From positions 3,692,501-3,756,500 of the forward strand of contig NZ_ATTI01000001.1 in assembly GCF_000419605.1 (NCBI RefSeq): DNA of 64,000 nt. The letters are read 5' to 3'. A program made the translations under genes and the position numbers. Every line of letters begins with the position of its first letter. Positions within the stretch are counted from its first letter, which is position 1. The notes under the pieces were generated by a model. That model made no database searches and was not told the DNA's origin. It worked only from the letters and a program-made list of their open reading frames with translations. This document shows positions 26,443 to 36,053 of this stretch, one piece after another. This DNA comes from Sphingomonas phyllosphaerae 5.2. Its GTDB lineage: Bacteria; Pseudomonadota; Alphaproteobacteria; Sphingomonadales; Sphingomonadaceae.

Positions 26443-28110
26443 TCAGTCGATCCGCGGCAGCGTCTCGAACTGGTGGAACGGCGGCGGGCTGGACAGCGTC
26501 CACTCCAGCGTCGTCGCCCCCTCGCCCCATGGATTGTCGGGCGCCTTCTTGCCGGCGATCAGCGACCAGATGATGTTGACGAAGAAGATCGCCATACCCG
26601 CGGCCATGATCATGTAGCCGATCGTCGCGACGTTGTTCCAATGCGCGAAGCCGTCCGGATAATCCGGGTAGCGGCGCGGCATGCCCTGCAGGCCCAGGAA
26701 GTGCATCGGGAAGAACAGCAGGTTCACACCGACGAAGAACACCCAGAAATGCAGCTGCCCGAGCAGTTCCGAGTACATCTTCCCCGACATCTTCGGGAAC
26801 CAGTAATAGAAGCCCGCGAACAGCGAGAACACCGCGCCAAGGCTGAGTACGTAGTGGAAGTGCGCCACCACGTAATAGGTGTCCTGCATATAGTCGTCGA
26901 CGCCGCCGTTGGCGAGCACGACGCCGGTGACACCACCGACGGTGAACATGAAGATGAAGCCGATCGCCCAGACCATCGGGGTCGGGAAACGAAGCGAGCC
27001 GCCCCACATCGTCGCGATCCACGAGAAGATCTTGATGCCGGTCGGCACCGCGATCACCATCGTCGCGGCCGTGAAGTACATCTTCACGTTCACGCTCATG
27101 CCGGTCGTGAACATGTGATGCGCCCACACGACGAACCCGACCACGCCGATCGCGACCATCGCGTACGCCATGCCGAGGTAGCCGAACACCGGCTTGCGGC
27201 TGAAGGTGGCGACGATGTGGCTGACGATGCCGAAGCCCGGCAGGATCATGATGTAGACTTCGGGGTGGCCGAAGAACCAGAACAGATGCTGGTACAGCAC
27301 CGGATCGCCACCGCCGGCCGGATCGTAGAAGGTGGTGCCGAAGTTACGGTCGGTCAGCAGCATCGTGATCGCGGCCGCGAGCACCGGCAGCGCCAGCAGC
27401 AGCAGGAACGCGGTGACCAGCACCGACCACGCGAACAGCGGCATCTTGTGCAACGTCATGCCCGGCGCGCGCATGTTGAAGATCGTGGTGATGAAGTTGA
27501 TCGCGCCCAGGATCGAGCTGGCGCCCGCAAGGTGGAGCGACAGGATCGCCATGTCGACCGACGGCCCCGGCTCGCCATAAGTGGAGAGCGGCGCATAGAC
27601 GGTCCAGCCGGTACCGGCACCGCCGAAGAACGGCGAGGCGAGCAGCAGCAGGAAGGCGGGGACCAGCAGCCAGAAGCTGATGTTGTTCATGCGCGGGAAC
27701 GCCATATCCGGCGCGCCGATCATGATCGGCACGAACCAGTTTCCGAACCCGCCGACCATCGCCGGCATCACCATGAAGAAGACCATGATGAGGCCATGCG
27801 CGGTGACCAGCACGTTCCACAGGTGAAGCGCCTGGTCGAACGACTGTTCCTGCCCGCCGTGCAGCATCGACGCCCAGTGCGGCAGGTACTGGATGCCCGG
27901 ATGCATCAGCTCGGCGCGCATCAGCCCCGAGATCGCACCGCCGATGATCCCCGCGACGATCGCGAAGAGCAGGTAGAGCGTGCCGATGTCCTTGTGGTTC
28001 GTCGACATGAACCAGCGTGCGAAGAACGCCGGCTTGTGGTCGGCATGCGCGTCGTGGTGATGCTCGTCGTGCGCGACGAACGCTGACGGGTGGAGCGCGG
28101 TGTCGGTCAT
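26443..28110 (-). CDS. ctaD: Cytochrome c oxidase subunit I (aa3 type)
   Basis: A 555-residue haem-copper oxidase subunit I with twelve spans, the catalytic core reducing oxygen to water with proton pumping. Seen: [16 protein letters not shown] at the start, [18 protein letters not shown] with the CuB histidine, the D-channel glutamate and the cross-linked tyrosine, [12 protein letters not shown] with the two further CuB histidines, and [12 protein letters not shown] with the haem ligands. The GHPEVY glutamate marks the A1 family. The N-terminal histidine-rich stretch ([11 protein letters not shown]) is unusual but seen in relatives. It begins 4 bp after ctaC. Confidence 0.98.
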   Translation of the reverse strand: MTDTALHPSAFVAHDEHHHDAHADHKPAFFARWFMSTNHKDIGTLYLLFAIVAGIIGGAISGLMRAELMHPGIQYLPHWASMLHGGQEQSFDQALHLWNVLVTAHGLIMVFFMVMPAMVGGFGNWFVPIMIGAPDMAFPRMNNISFWLLVPAFLLLLASPFFGGAGTGWTVYAPLSTYGEPGPSVDMAILSLHLAGASSILGAINFITTIFNMRAPGMTLHKMPLFAWSVLVTAFLLLLALPVLAAAITMLLTDRNFGTTFYDPAGGGDPVLYQHLFWFFGHPEVYIMILPGFGIVSHIVATFSRKPVFGYLGMAYAMVAIGVVGFVVWAHHMFTTGMSVNVKMYFTAATMVIAVPTGIKIFSWIATMWGGSLRFPTPMVWAIGFIFMFTVGGVTGVVLANGGVDDYMQDTYYVVAHFHYVLSLGAVFSLFAGFYYWFPKMSGKMYSELLGQLHFWVFFVGVNLLFFPMHFLGLQGMPRRYPDYPDGFAHWNNVATIGYMIMAAGMAIFFVNIIWSLIAGKKAPDNPWGEGATTLEWTLSSPPPFHQFETLPRID

Positions 28111-28114
28111 GATC

Positions 28115-29320
28115 TTAGCGTCCGGCTTCGCCGACGCCGCCCGGATTGCCGGTGGCGCCCTGCGGGGAAGTGGTGGGAGTGTCGGTCCCGTTCTCGGTTG
28201 GCCCGGTCATCGCGTTGGCGACCGCGGCGTCGTCCATCACGGCGGCGGAATTGTCCGCGCCCGGCTGCGGGATCACCGCGTCGGAGGCCTTGCCCGGCAC
28301 CGGCATCTTGCCGCCCTTGGCCTGCACCCACGCCGCGAACTGCGCCGGGGTGACTGCCTCGACCGCGATCGGCATGAACGCATGGCGCGCGCCGCACAGC
28401 TCGGAACACTGGCCGAAATAAAGGCCGGGCTTGTCGATCGTGAAGCTGGTCTCGTTCAGGCGGCCCGGGATCGCGTCGAGCTTGATCCAGAACGCCGGCA
28501 CCGCCCAGCTGTGGATCACGTCATTGGCTGTTGTGATCAGGCGGATCGGCACGCCGACCGGCAGGACGACGCGGTTGTCAGCGGCCAGCAGGCGCGGGCC
28601 GTCGGCGGCGGTGCGTGCACGCTCGCCCGGTGCGACCTGATTGGCCTCCTTCAGCATGTTGGCGGTGATCTCGATTCCGCCATGATCCGGATATTGGTAG
28701 CTCCAGAACCATTGATTGCCGATCGCCTTCAGCGTCACGGCGCCGGCGGGCGCGGGCTTGAACTGCGCCTGGAGCAAGCCGATCGACGGCACCGCGATCG
28801 CAACGAGGATCAGCACCGGCACCAGCGTCCACACCACCTCGATGACGGTGTTGTGGCTGGTGCGCGACGGCGTGGGGTTGGCGCTCGCGCGGAACTTGAT
28901 GACCACCACGGCCAGCAGCACCAGCACCAGGATCGAGATGATCGTGATCAGGGGAAAGAGAATGCGGTCGTGAAACCAGTGCGCGCGCAGGCCATTCTTG
29001 GTGACCTGCGGCTGGATGTGGATCACGCCGTCGAGCGGCTGGCCCATGCCGGGCGCCGACGTGGTCGCGTCGAATGGCGGCGCGCCGTCCATCGCCAGCG
29101 CCGGCGACGCCGGAGCGGCATCGGGCTTCTGCACAGATCCGCCGGCCGGACCCTGATTCGAATCGGCCGGGCGCAACCCGGACGGTGCGGCAGTGGCCGC
29201 GGTAGCGGGCGACGTTGCGGCGGGGGCGGGCGCCTGCGCCGACGCATCGACAGCACCAGTCGCAGCGGCCAGCGCAAAGCCCGCCGCCATCACCCAACCC
29301 TTGAACCCGGTTCTCAGCAT
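28115..29320 (-). CDS. ctaC: Cytochrome c oxidase subunit II with extended ends
   Basis: A 401-residue subunit II, about 100 residues longer than typical. After a signal peptide (to ~28), residues 29-95 are Ala/Pro-rich; two membrane spans follow (~118-143, ~160-185), then the CuA domain with H270 and [12 protein letters not shown] (C305, E307, C309, H313, M316), a complete CuA site. A further low-complexity tail of ~60 residues follows residue 340. It accepts electrons from cytochrome c in the periplasm. The start MLRTGFKG is chosen for its signal peptide and AAGAAG upstream. First gene of the oxidase cluster. Confidence 0.95.
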   Translation of the reverse strand: MLRTGFKGWVMAAGFALAAATGAVDASAQAPAPAATSPATAATAAPSGLRPADSNQGPAGGSVQKPDAAPASPALAMDGAPPFDATTSAPGMGQPLDGVIHIQPQVTKNGLRAHWFHDRILFPLITIISILVLVLLAVVVIKFRASANPTPSRTSHNTVIEVVWTLVPVLILVAIAVPSIGLLQAQFKPAPAGAVTLKAIGNQWFWSYQYPDHGGIEITANMLKEANQVAPGERARTAADGPRLLAADNRVVLPVGVPIRLITTANDVIHSWAVPAFWIKLDAIPGRLNETSFTIDKPGLYFGQCSELCGARHAFMPIAVEAVTPAQFAAWVQAKGGKMPVPGKASDAVIPQPGADNSAAVMDDAAVANAMTGPTENGTDTPTTSPQGATGNPGGVGEAGR

Positions 29321-29392
29321 CTTCTTATCGTCACCCCTGTCGTGGTGCGCGCATTCGCGTACCGGGCGTGTCGAGCGCCCCTCCTGCACCTG

Positions 29393-29420
29393 CCTATAGC
29401 ATGGCATCCCATCGCCTCAA
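29393..29420 (-). promoter_or_regulatory. Probable promoter of the cytochrome oxidase genes
   Basis: On the minus strand TTGAGG (29420-29415), a 16-base spacer and TATAGG (29398-29393) form a sigma-70-type promoter about 65 bp before the ctaC start, inside the 189-bp gap shared with the divergent pyrE. The same TTGNNN-N16-TATAGG layout occurs upstream of rpmF. Confidence 0.5.
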
Positions 29421-29509
29421 GAGGGCGCAGGCCGGTGCTTTTATCCGCGGTGGTCCGTTGCGTGCGCCCGGCGGCACTCGTATGGCGCGCGCAGGAGGCC
29501 TGCGACCCG

Positions 29510-30091
29510 ATGACCGACGACGACGTGCTCGCCGAATTCCGCGCTGCCGATGCACTGCTGGAGGGGCATTTCATCCTCTCCTCGGGACTGCGGAGCCCGC
29601 GTTACCTGCAATGTGCGCGCGTGCTGATGAACCCGCGCCGTGCCGCGCGGCTCGCCGAGGCGCTTGCGGCGCGCATCCCTGCCGATCTCCGTGCCCGGAT
29701 CACCGCCGTGGTGGCGCCGGCGATGGGCGGCGTGATCGCCGGGCAGGAGATGGCGCGCGCACTCGATGTCGACGCGATGTTCGTGGAGCGCCCGACCGGC
29801 ACGTTCGAGCTGCGCCGCGGCTTCCGCCTGCGTGACGGTCAGGAAGTGCTGATGATGGAGGACGTCGTCACCACCGGGTTGTCGAGTCGGGAGGCGATCA
29901 AGGCGATCGCGGCGGCGGGCGGGCGCGTGATCGCGGGCGCGGCGCTGATCGACCGCTCTAACGGCACCGCCGATATCGGCGTGCCGTTTTTTCCGCTGCT
30001 CCGGCTTGAGGTGCCGACCTACGAGCCCGACGCGCTGCCGCCCGAGCTCGCGGCGGTTCCGGCGATCAAGCCCGGCAGCCGGGCCGCGTGA
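29510..30091 (+). CDS. pyrE: Orotate phosphoribosyltransferase
   Basis: A 193-residue phosphoribosyltransferase converting orotate and PRPP to OMP in pyrimidine synthesis. The PRPP loop is visible as [15 protein letters not shown] (~117-131), and the N-terminal [17 protein letters not shown] is the orotate-site motif. AGGAGG lies 11 bases before the ATG, supporting the start. The gene overlaps pdxJ by 4 bases (GTGA) and begins a five-gene forward operon pyrE-pdxJ-acpS-lepB-permease that is divergent from the oxidase genes. Confidence 0.95.
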   Translation: MTDDDVLAEFRAADALLEGHFILSSGLRSPRYLQCARVLMNPRRAARLAEALAARIPADLRARITAVVAPAMGGVIAGQEMARALDVDAMFVERPTGTFELRRGFRLRDGQEVLMMEDVVTTGLSSREAIKAIAAAGGRVIAGAALIDRSNGTADIGVPFFPLLRLEVPTYEPDALPPELAAVPAIKPGSRAA

Positions 30092-30834
30092 ACATGATCG
30101 ACCCTCTTCCGCTCCCGTCGCGTCTTGGGGTCAACATCGATCATGTCGCGACGGTTCGCAACGCGCGCGGCGGCGGTCTGCCGGATCCGGTGCGCGCGGC
30201 GTTGCTGGCGGCGCGGGCCGGCGCCGATGGGATCACCGCGCATCTGCGCGAGGATCGACGCCACATTACCGATGCGGATATAGCGCGGCTCTCCGCCGAA
30301 CTGACGATTCCGCTCAATCTCGAAATGGCTGCGACGGACGAGATGCTCGCCATCGCACTGCGTCATCGCCCGCATGCGGCGTGCATCGTTCCCGAAAAGC
30401 GTGAGGAGCGCACCACAGAGGGCGGGATCGATGCCGCCGGGCAGCACAATCGGCTCGCGCCGATGGTGCGCGAGCTGGGTGCCGCGCAGATCCGCGTCTC
30501 GCTGTTCATCGAACCCGACCCGCGGCAGATTGCGGCGGCGATCGCGATGGGCGCGCCGGTCGTCGAGTTGCACACCGGACGTTATGCCGAGCTGGACGGA
30601 GAGGCGCAGGCCGAGGAACTTCGCCGGCTCGCCGACGCCGCGGCGCTTGCGGCGAAGAACGGGATCGAGGTTCACGCCGGGCACGGCCTGACCTTCGACA
30701 ACGTGGTGCCGGTCGCGGCGATCCCGCAGGTGCGGGAACTGAACATCGGGCATTTCCTGATCGGCGAGGCGATCTTCGTCGGGCTGGAAGAAAGCGTGCG
30801 CCGGATGAAGGCGCTGATGGAGCAGGCGCGATGA
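30088..30834 (+). CDS. pdxJ: Pyridoxine 5'-phosphate synthase
   Basis: A 248-residue TIM-barrel enzyme that joins deoxyxylulose 5-phosphate and 3-amino-1-hydroxyacetone phosphate in vitamin B6 synthesis. Diagnostic segments are [30 protein letters not shown], and [11 protein letters not shown] plus [14 protein letters not shown] at the end, covering the phosphate and product sites. The GTG start overlaps the pyrE stop. It ends 10 bp before acpS; the pdxJ-acpS pairing is widespread in proteobacteria. Confidence 0.97.
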   Translation: MNMIDPLPLPSRLGVNIDHVATVRNARGGGLPDPVRAALLAARAGADGITAHLREDRRHITDADIARLSAELTIPLNLEMAATDEMLAIALRHRPHAACIVPEKREERTTEGGIDAAGQHNRLAPMVRELGAAQIRVSLFIEPDPRQIAAAIAMGAPVVELHTGRYAELDGEAQAEELRRLADAAALAAKNGIEVHAGHGLTFDNVVPVAAIPQVRELNIGHFLIGEAIFVGLEESVRRMKALMEQAR

Positions 30835-30844
30835 GGGCGATGGC

Positions 30845-31264
30845 GTGATCGTCGGGCTCGGCTCCGACCTGTGCAATATCGAGCGGATCGCGCATTCGCT
30901 GGAGCGATTCGGCGAGCGGTTCGAGGCACGCGTCTTCACCGATGTCGAACGCGCCAAGGCCGCACGGCGCCCGTTCACCAAGGCCGGCACGCTTGCGAAG
31001 CGATTCGCCGCGAAGGAGGCGTTCTCCAAGGCGGTCGGCACCGGGTTCAAGGCCGGGGTGTTCATGAAGGACATCGGCGTCGTCAACGCGCCGTCCGGTG
31101 CGCCGACGCTGGCGCTGACCGGCGGCGCGGCGGCGCGGCTGGCCGGGATGGTCCCTGCGGGGCACGTCGCCCGCATCCATCTGACCCTGACCGACGATCA
31201 CCCCTGGGCGCAGGCGTTCGTCATCATCGAAGCCGTCCCCGACCAGCAAGCAGGAGCCGAGTGA
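30845..31264 (+). CDS. acpS: Holo-[acyl-carrier-protein] synthase
   Basis: A 139-residue 4'-phosphopantetheinyl transferase that activates acyl carrier protein with coenzyme A. Seen: the magnesium-site motif [12 protein letters not shown] at the N-terminus with the aspartate, and [16 protein letters not shown] (residues ~52-67) with the glutamate and lysine that bind magnesium and CoA. It begins with GTG, and lies between pdxJ and lepB with gaps of 10 and 4 bp, as in many alphaproteobacteria. Length is slightly above the usual 120-130. Confidence 0.95.
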   Translation: MIVGLGSDLCNIERIAHSLERFGERFEARVFTDVERAKAARRPFTKAGTLAKRFAAKEAFSKAVGTGFKAGVFMKDIGVVNAPSGAPTLALTGGAAARLAGMVPAGHVARIHLTLTDDHPWAQAFVIIEAVPDQQAGAE

Positions 31265-31268
31265 CCGC

Positions 31269-32213
31269 GTGGCAGAGGACATCGCATTGACCGGCGATCG
31301 CGAGGGACCCGTGGCAGCCGCCGGCGAGCCGGCGCGCACGCGCTTCGACTGGTGGGGGGAGATCAAGGGGCTGTTCTGGCTGTTGCTGGCGGTGCTCGGC
31401 TTCCACAGCTTCATCGCCAAGCCGTTCTATATCCCAAGCGAATCGATGCTGCCCGGGTTGCTGGTCGGTGATCGGCTGGTCGTGTCCAAGTTCGCCTACG
31501 GCTGGTCGTTCGTCTCGCCGACGATTCCCGATCCGGTCGCGATCGTGCGCGGCACGTTGCTGCACCAGCCGGTCGAGAGCTGGTCGGTGCAGGTCCCTTT
31601 CATTCACGGCCGGCTGTGGGGGAGCCTGCCCGAGCGCGGCGACGTGGTGATCGTTACCCCGCCGGGGCAATCGAGCGACTATATCAAGCGCGTGATCGGC
31701 CTGCCCGGCGATACCCTGGCGGTGCGTGGCGGCGTGGTGATCCTGAACGGCGTTCCGGTCGCGCGCGGCGCGGTCCACTATCGCGACCTGCCCGTCGACG
31801 CGAACGCCACCTGCGATCCGGCACAATATTCCGGCGCGCTCCAGACCCGCGCCGACGGCAGCGCGGTGTGCCACCTGCCGATCGTCACCGAGACGCTGCC
31901 AAACGGACGCCGTTACGATACCGTGGACCTGGAACCGGACAGCCCCGGCGACAATTACGGCCCGGTGAAGATCCCCGCCGACCACGTCTTCCTGATGGGC
32001 GACAACCGCGATCGCTCCGCCGACAGCCGCTTCGCGCTCGGCGGGTTCGAGCGTGGGCTGGGCGGGCCGGTGCCTTACGAAAATATCGGCGGGCGTGCGG
32101 AGTTCATCACCTTCTCCGTCAACGGCGATGCGACGCTGAACCCGCTGACCTGGCCGGACGCCTTGCGCGGCGGGCGCGCCGGCACCTCGCTGCACCCGAC
32201 GCGCGTTCCATGA
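31269..32213 (+). CDS. lepB: Signal peptidase I
   Basis: A 314-residue membrane protease that removes Sec and Tat signal peptides. One N-terminal span (LFWLLLAVLGFHSFIA) leads to the nucleophile serine S59 in IPSESMLPG; the general base lysine is K140 in DYIKRVIGLPGD; box E MGDNRDRSADSR follows near residue 240. Only one clear anchor helix is present. The GTG start is 4 bp after acpS, and the stop overlaps the next gene by 4 bases. The N-terminal ~30 residues are cytoplasmic. Confidence 0.96.
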   Translation: MAEDIALTGDREGPVAAAGEPARTRFDWWGEIKGLFWLLLAVLGFHSFIAKPFYIPSESMLPGLLVGDRLVVSKFAYGWSFVSPTIPDPVAIVRGTLLHQPVESWSVQVPFIHGRLWGSLPERGDVVIVTPPGQSSDYIKRVIGLPGDTLAVRGGVVILNGVPVARGAVHYRDLPVDANATCDPAQYSGALQTRADGSAVCHLPIVTETLPNGRRYDTVDLEPDSPGDNYGPVKIPADHVFLMGDNRDRSADSRFALGGFERGLGGPVPYENIGGRAEFITFSVNGDATLNPLTWPDALRGGRAGTSLHPTRVP

Positions 32214-33304
32214 CCGACGCGAAGGACGTGCGCGTCGACGCGGGCGGCGAGCGCGTCCGCGTGCGCGCCGGCGCCAGCCCGTCAGAGATCCGCGATGACG
32301 CGACCCGGCAGGAAATCCGTCGCGCCGCGGTGTGGCTGGGCATGGCGGGCGCCATCGCGCTGGTCGTGCTGCTGGTCCAGCCGCTGCTCATTATCTTCGC
32401 CGGGCTCGTGTTCGCGGCGCTGCTCGATGGCGGCGTGCGGCTGCTGGGGCGCGTGCTGCCGATCGGGCGAGGCTGGCGGCTGCTGATCGTCTGCTTGCTG
32501 ACGATCGTCTTCCTGGTCGGCACCTTCTATCTGGCCGGGGTGCAGATCACCGCGCAGGCGCAACAGCTGCGCTCGACGGTCGAGGTGCAGGCGGTTCGGC
32601 TGAACGGCTGGCTGAGCGCGCAGGGCCTGATGCCCGGCATGGGCGATCTCAGCGGCATCGCCAAGCAGGCGCTGTCGTCGGTCGGGCGCGTCACCAGCTG
32701 GCTGGGCACCGCGGCTGGAGCGCTGACCAGCGGGTTCATGATCGTCGTGCTCGGCCTCTTCATCGCGATCGACCCGCATGGCTACGAACGTGGCGTGCAG
32801 TGGATGGTGCCGGAGCGCCACCGCGTCGAATTCGCGGTGGTGCTCAAGCGGATGGCGCAGACGTTGCGCCGCCTGCTCGCCGGCCGGTTGCTGGGCATGG
32901 CGCTCGAGGGCGTGCTGACCGCGATCGCGCTGTGGATCGTCGGCGTTCCGATGGCGCTCATCCTCGGCATCCTGACCGGGCTGCTCGCCTTCATCCCCAA
33001 TATCGGTGCGTTCATCTCGGGCGCGCTGATGGTCGCGGTCGGCTTCTCGGCCGGGGTGCATACCGGCGTGCTCGCGATCGTGGTCTATATCGTCGTGCAG
33101 ACGTTCGACGGCTATGTCGTGATCCCGATGGTGGCGCGGCGGACGGTCGACCTGCCGCCGGCGCTGACGCTCGGCGCGCAGATCCTCGCCAGCGCGCTGT
33201 TCGGGATCATGGGGCTGGCGCTCGCCGATCCGATGACCGCGATCATCAAGGCGGCGATGGAGCGGCGCTCCGAGAACGTCGAGGAGAGCCGCGACGACGC
33301 TTAG
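32210..33304 (+). CDS. AI-2E family transporter (UPF0118)
   Basis: A 364-residue multispan membrane protein of the AI-2E/UPF0118 family. N-terminal ~40 residues are charged; paired spans follow (AIALVVLLVQPLLIIFAGLVFAALLDGG), a long loop around residues 110-190, and C-terminal spans with LIPNIGA-like FIPNIGAFISGALM and GYVVIPMVARRTVDLPPAL, both hallmarks. Members export autoinducer-2 or act as Na+/H+ antiporters; which applies here is unknown. It overlaps lepB by 4 bases and ends the pyrE operon. Confidence 0.85.
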   Translation: MTDAKDVRVDAGGERVRVRAGASPSEIRDDATRQEIRRAAVWLGMAGAIALVVLLVQPLLIIFAGLVFAALLDGGVRLLGRVLPIGRGWRLLIVCLLTIVFLVGTFYLAGVQITAQAQQLRSTVEVQAVRLNGWLSAQGLMPGMGDLSGIAKQALSSVGRVTSWLGTAAGALTSGFMIVVLGLFIAIDPHGYERGVQWMVPERHRVEFAVVLKRMAQTLRRLLAGRLLGMALEGVLTAIALWIVGVPMALILGILTGLLAFIPNIGAFISGALMVAVGFSAGVHTGVLAIVVYIVVQTFDGYVVIPMVARRTVDLPPALTLGAQILASALFGIMGLALADPMTAIIKAAMERRSENVEESRDDA

Positions 33305-33379
33305 GCGCCCCGCGGCACGGCTGGCGCCCTTCCCCGCGCGCTGCTAAAGCCCGCCACCCGTGAGCGAGCGGGCCGCAGG

Positions 33380-34339
33380 ATGAACCGATTGCGCGTCGAC
33401 GAGCCACACCCGTCCCTCTCCGCCGCGGCCGAGGCCGCACCGCTCGGCGCGCTGAAGCCGGTGCAGACGCTGCGGCGTCGCTGGCCCGCATTGCTGGCGA
33501 TGGTGCTGACGGTCGCGATGCTGGTCGGGGTGGGGCACGAACTGCTCAACCACGGCTTTGCCGGCCTGCGCCGCGCGGTGCCGACCTCGCCCGGCTTTTA
33601 CCTGTTCTTCCTCGCCTCCTACTTCGCGCTGCCGCTGTGCGATTTCATGATTTTCCGCCATCTTTGGGACGTCCCCACCTCTGCCTTCGCCGCGCTGAAC
33701 CGCAAGCGAATCGCGAACGACATCCTCACGGGCTATTCCGGGGATGCCTATTTCTACGCCTGGGCGCGCGCACGGCTGTCGATGGTGACGGCGCCGTTCG
33801 GGGCGGTGAAGGACGTCGGCATCGTCTCGGCGATCACCGGCAACCTTACCGCGTTCCTGCTCGGCGCGTTCGCGCTGCCGCTCGGCTATCAGTTGATCGC
33901 GCCCGATCTGATGCGGGGGATGATCTGGTCGCTGATCTTCGCGCTGGCGATCTCGCTCGGCGTGCTGCTGTTTTCGCGGCGCGTGTTCTCGTTGCCGCGG
34001 CGCGACCTGTGGTATGTGTTCTGGATCGACCTGCTGCGGATCGCCGTGGCGTGCGTCGCCAGCGCGATCGCCTGGGCGTTCGCGATGCCGACGGTGTCGC
34101 TGGGCATGTGGCTATTCTTGATCGCCGGACGGCAACTGGTGTCGCGCCTGCCGTTCGTGCCCAACAAAGACCTGCTTTTCGCCAACTTCGCGATCCTGGT
34201 CATCGGGCATGATCGCGCGTTGTCGGATTTGATGGCGTTCACCGCTGCGTCAACCTTGGTGGTGCACGGGGTTCTGCTGCTGCTCTTCGGCGCAGCATAT
34301 GTGATGGAAAGGATGCGCGAATGGCGCGAGGCACGCTGA
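33380..34339 (+). CDS. Integral membrane protein of unknown function
   Basis: A 319-residue protein with about seven or eight membrane spans (for example ALLAMVLTVAMLVGVG, GFYLFFLASYFALPLCDFMIF, MIWSLIFALAISLGVLLF). The overall form recalls lysylphosphatidylglycerol flippase-like (UPF0104) proteins, but no confirming motif was seen, so family is left open. The soluble N-terminal 35 residues are short. The last 19 bases overlap the start of a DUF2141 gene, which is followed by a glycosyltransferase; the group probably acts in envelope or surface polysaccharide biology. Confidence 0.72.
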   Translation: MNRLRVDEPHPSLSAAAEAAPLGALKPVQTLRRRWPALLAMVLTVAMLVGVGHELLNHGFAGLRRAVPTSPGFYLFFLASYFALPLCDFMIFRHLWDVPTSAFAALNRKRIANDILTGYSGDAYFYAWARARLSMVTAPFGAVKDVGIVSAITGNLTAFLLGAFALPLGYQLIAPDLMRGMIWSLIFALAISLGVLLFSRRVFSLPRRDLWYVFWIDLLRIAVACVASAIAWAFAMPTVSLGMWLFLIAGRQLVSRLPFVPNKDLLFANFAILVIGHDRALSDLMAFTAASTLVVHGVLLLLFGAAYVMERMREWREAR

Positions 34340-34854
34340 AGACCGGATGGAGCGCCGCACTGGCTGCCGGGCTGGCGCTGGCCGCGCCGGCGGCGTCCGC
34401 ACAGGTGTTGGGCGAGGACGCGGCCGCCTGCACCAGTGGGCAGGGGCCGGCGATCCTCGCCACGGTCACCGGGCTGAAGGACCGGCAGGGCACGCTGAAG
34501 CTGGAACTGTATCCGCCCAACGAGAAGGATTTCCTGGCCGGGGACGACGATCTGGCGCGGCAGGGAAAGTTCTTCCGTCGCATCACCGTCGCGCCGCCCG
34601 CCAGCGGCGATGCCGCGATCTGCATCCGCGTACCGCGCCCGGGCCGCTACGCGTTGTTCCTGGGCCACGATCGTGACGGGAAGCGGAAGTTCAATTTCTG
34701 GAGCGACGGCGCCGGCTTTCCCGGCAACCACCGGATCGGGCGCGCCCGCCCGAAATTGGAATACGCGCTGATCGACGTCGGCGCAGGCGTGACGCGGACC
34801 GTCATTCGTGCGCAATATCTGCGCGGCCTGGGCGGTTTCGGCTTCATGCGCTGA
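34321..34854 (+). CDS. DUF2141 domain-containing exported protein
   Basis: A 177-residue protein with a signal peptide (cleaved near AAPAASA|Q, residue ~28) and a DUF2141 domain: ILATVTGLKDRQGTLKLELYP, a central basic stretch, RYALFLGHDRDGKRKFNFW and GDGAGFPGN-like SDGAGFPGNHRIG. The family is periplasmic or outer-membrane associated with unknown function. The ATG lies inside the end of the membrane protein gene (19-base overlap), and it precedes a glycosyltransferase gene by 14 bp, so the three are probably one transcript. Confidence 0.85.
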   Translation: MARGTLKTGWSAALAAGLALAAPAASAQVLGEDAAACTSGQGPAILATVTGLKDRQGTLKLELYPPNEKDFLAGDDDLARQGKFFRRITVAPPASGDAAICIRVPRPGRYALFLGHDRDGKRKFNFWSDGAGFPGNHRIGRARPKLEYALIDVGAGVTRTVIRAQYLRGLGGFGFMR

Positions 34855-34868
34855 ACGGGGGACGCGAC

Positions 34869-36053
34869 ATGCGGATCATCGACGTCAACGAATTCTATTC
34901 GCCGACCGGCGGCGGCGTGCGCTCCTATCTCGATCGCAAGATGGCGATCATGTCCGAACTCGGACATCAACAGATCGTCATCGCGCCGGGCCGTGAGGAG
35001 CGGGTGGAGGAGCGGCCGGGCGGCGCGCGCATCCATTACGTGAAGTCGCCGGGCTTGCCGTTCGATTCGAACTACGGCCTGTTCTGGGATGCCGCCCCGA
35101 TCCACGCGCTGCTCGACCATTACCAGCCCGACGTGGTGGAAAATTGCGCGCCGTGGCGATCGGCGGCGATCGTCGCGAACTGGCAGGGACCGGCGATCCG
35201 TTCGTGGTTCATGCACAACGACAACCTGGAGGCGTACCCCAAACGCTGGTTCTCGCGAGTCGCGTCCGAGCCGACGATCGAGCGCGCCTTCGGCTGGTAC
35301 GACCGCTACATGGCGCGCTGGCTCGACCGATTCGACACCGTCGTCACCAATGGCCCGGTGCTGACCGATCGGCTGCGCGGACGCGGCTTGCGAATCGACG
35401 CAACGATGACGCTGGGTATCGAGCGTGAACACTTCTCGCCCGCGCTGCGTAGCCCGGCCTTGCGCGCCGCGATGCTGGCGCAATGCGGCCTGCCGGAGGA
35501 CGCTTACCTGCTGATCGGGATCGGCCGCCATCATCCCGAAAAGCGCTGGCCGATGGTCATCGACGCGGTGCGCCGTGCGGGCACGAAGCTGCCGGTCGGG
35601 CTGATGCTGCTCGGCCTCGGGCCCGACACCCGGACGCTGGAACGCCACATCGACGAAAGCCCGCACGTGCGGATGTTCGAGCCGATCTTCCACCGCGGCC
35701 AGCTCGCCTCGATCATGGCGAGCGCTGACGCGTTCGTACACGGATGCTGCACCGAGACGTTCGGGCTGGTCGCGTCGGAGGCGCTGGCGTCTGGCCTGCC
35801 GTTGGTGCTGCCCGATCGCGGCGGCGCTCATGCCGTCGCGCAGCCGGCCTTTGCCGAGACGTACCGCAGCGGTGATGGCTACGACTGCGCGCGCGCGATC
35901 GTCGCGCTGGCCTCACGCGACCAGTCGTTGTTGCGCCGTGCGGCGGGAGTCGCAGCTCCCAAGGTGTGGAGTGATCGCGAACACGCGCAAGCGCTGATCG
36001 CGCATTATCAGTCGGTGATCGACACGCGCGGGGCAGTGAGCAGGTCCGCATAG
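34869..36053 (+). CDS. Glycosyltransferase, GT4-like (GT-B fold)
   Basis: A 394-residue GT-B glycosyltransferase. The N-terminal domain opens with IIDVNEFYSPTGGGVRSYLDRK, the usual glycine-rich acceptor loop. The C-terminal donor domain has GIGRHHPEKRWPMVIDAV, and the retaining-enzyme E-x7-E motif is seen in TETFGLVASEALASGLP (region ~297-313). It transfers a sugar from a nucleotide donor, probably onto a surface glycan or lipid, in the cytoplasm at the membrane. Preceded by DUF2141 and a membrane protein. Its last 46 bases overlap the tail of the convergent deacetylase-like gene. Confidence 0.88.
   Translation: MRIIDVNEFYSPTGGGVRSYLDRKMAIMSELGHQQIVIAPGREERVEERPGGARIHYVKSPGLPFDSNYGLFWDAAPIHALLDHYQPDVVENCAPWRSAAIVANWQGPAIRSWFMHNDNLEAYPKRWFSRVASEPTIERAFGWYDRYMARWLDRFDTVVTNGPVLTDRLRGRGLRIDATMTLGIEREHFSPALRSPALRAAMLAQCGLPEDAYLLIGIGRHHPEKRWPMVIDAVRRAGTKLPVGLMLLGLGPDTRTLERHIDESPHVRMFEPIFHRGQLASIMASADAFVHGCCTETFGLVASEALASGLPLVLPDRGGAHAVAQPAFAETYRSGDGYDCARAIVALASRDQSLLRRAAGVAAPKVWSDREHAQALIAHYQSVIDTRGAVSRSA

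Noticed and set aside
26182..28086. A 634-codon forward open frame over ctaD
   Set aside because: It is antisense to the oxidase subunit I gene, and is made of charged low-complexity residues (Asp, His, Arg repeats) without domain features.
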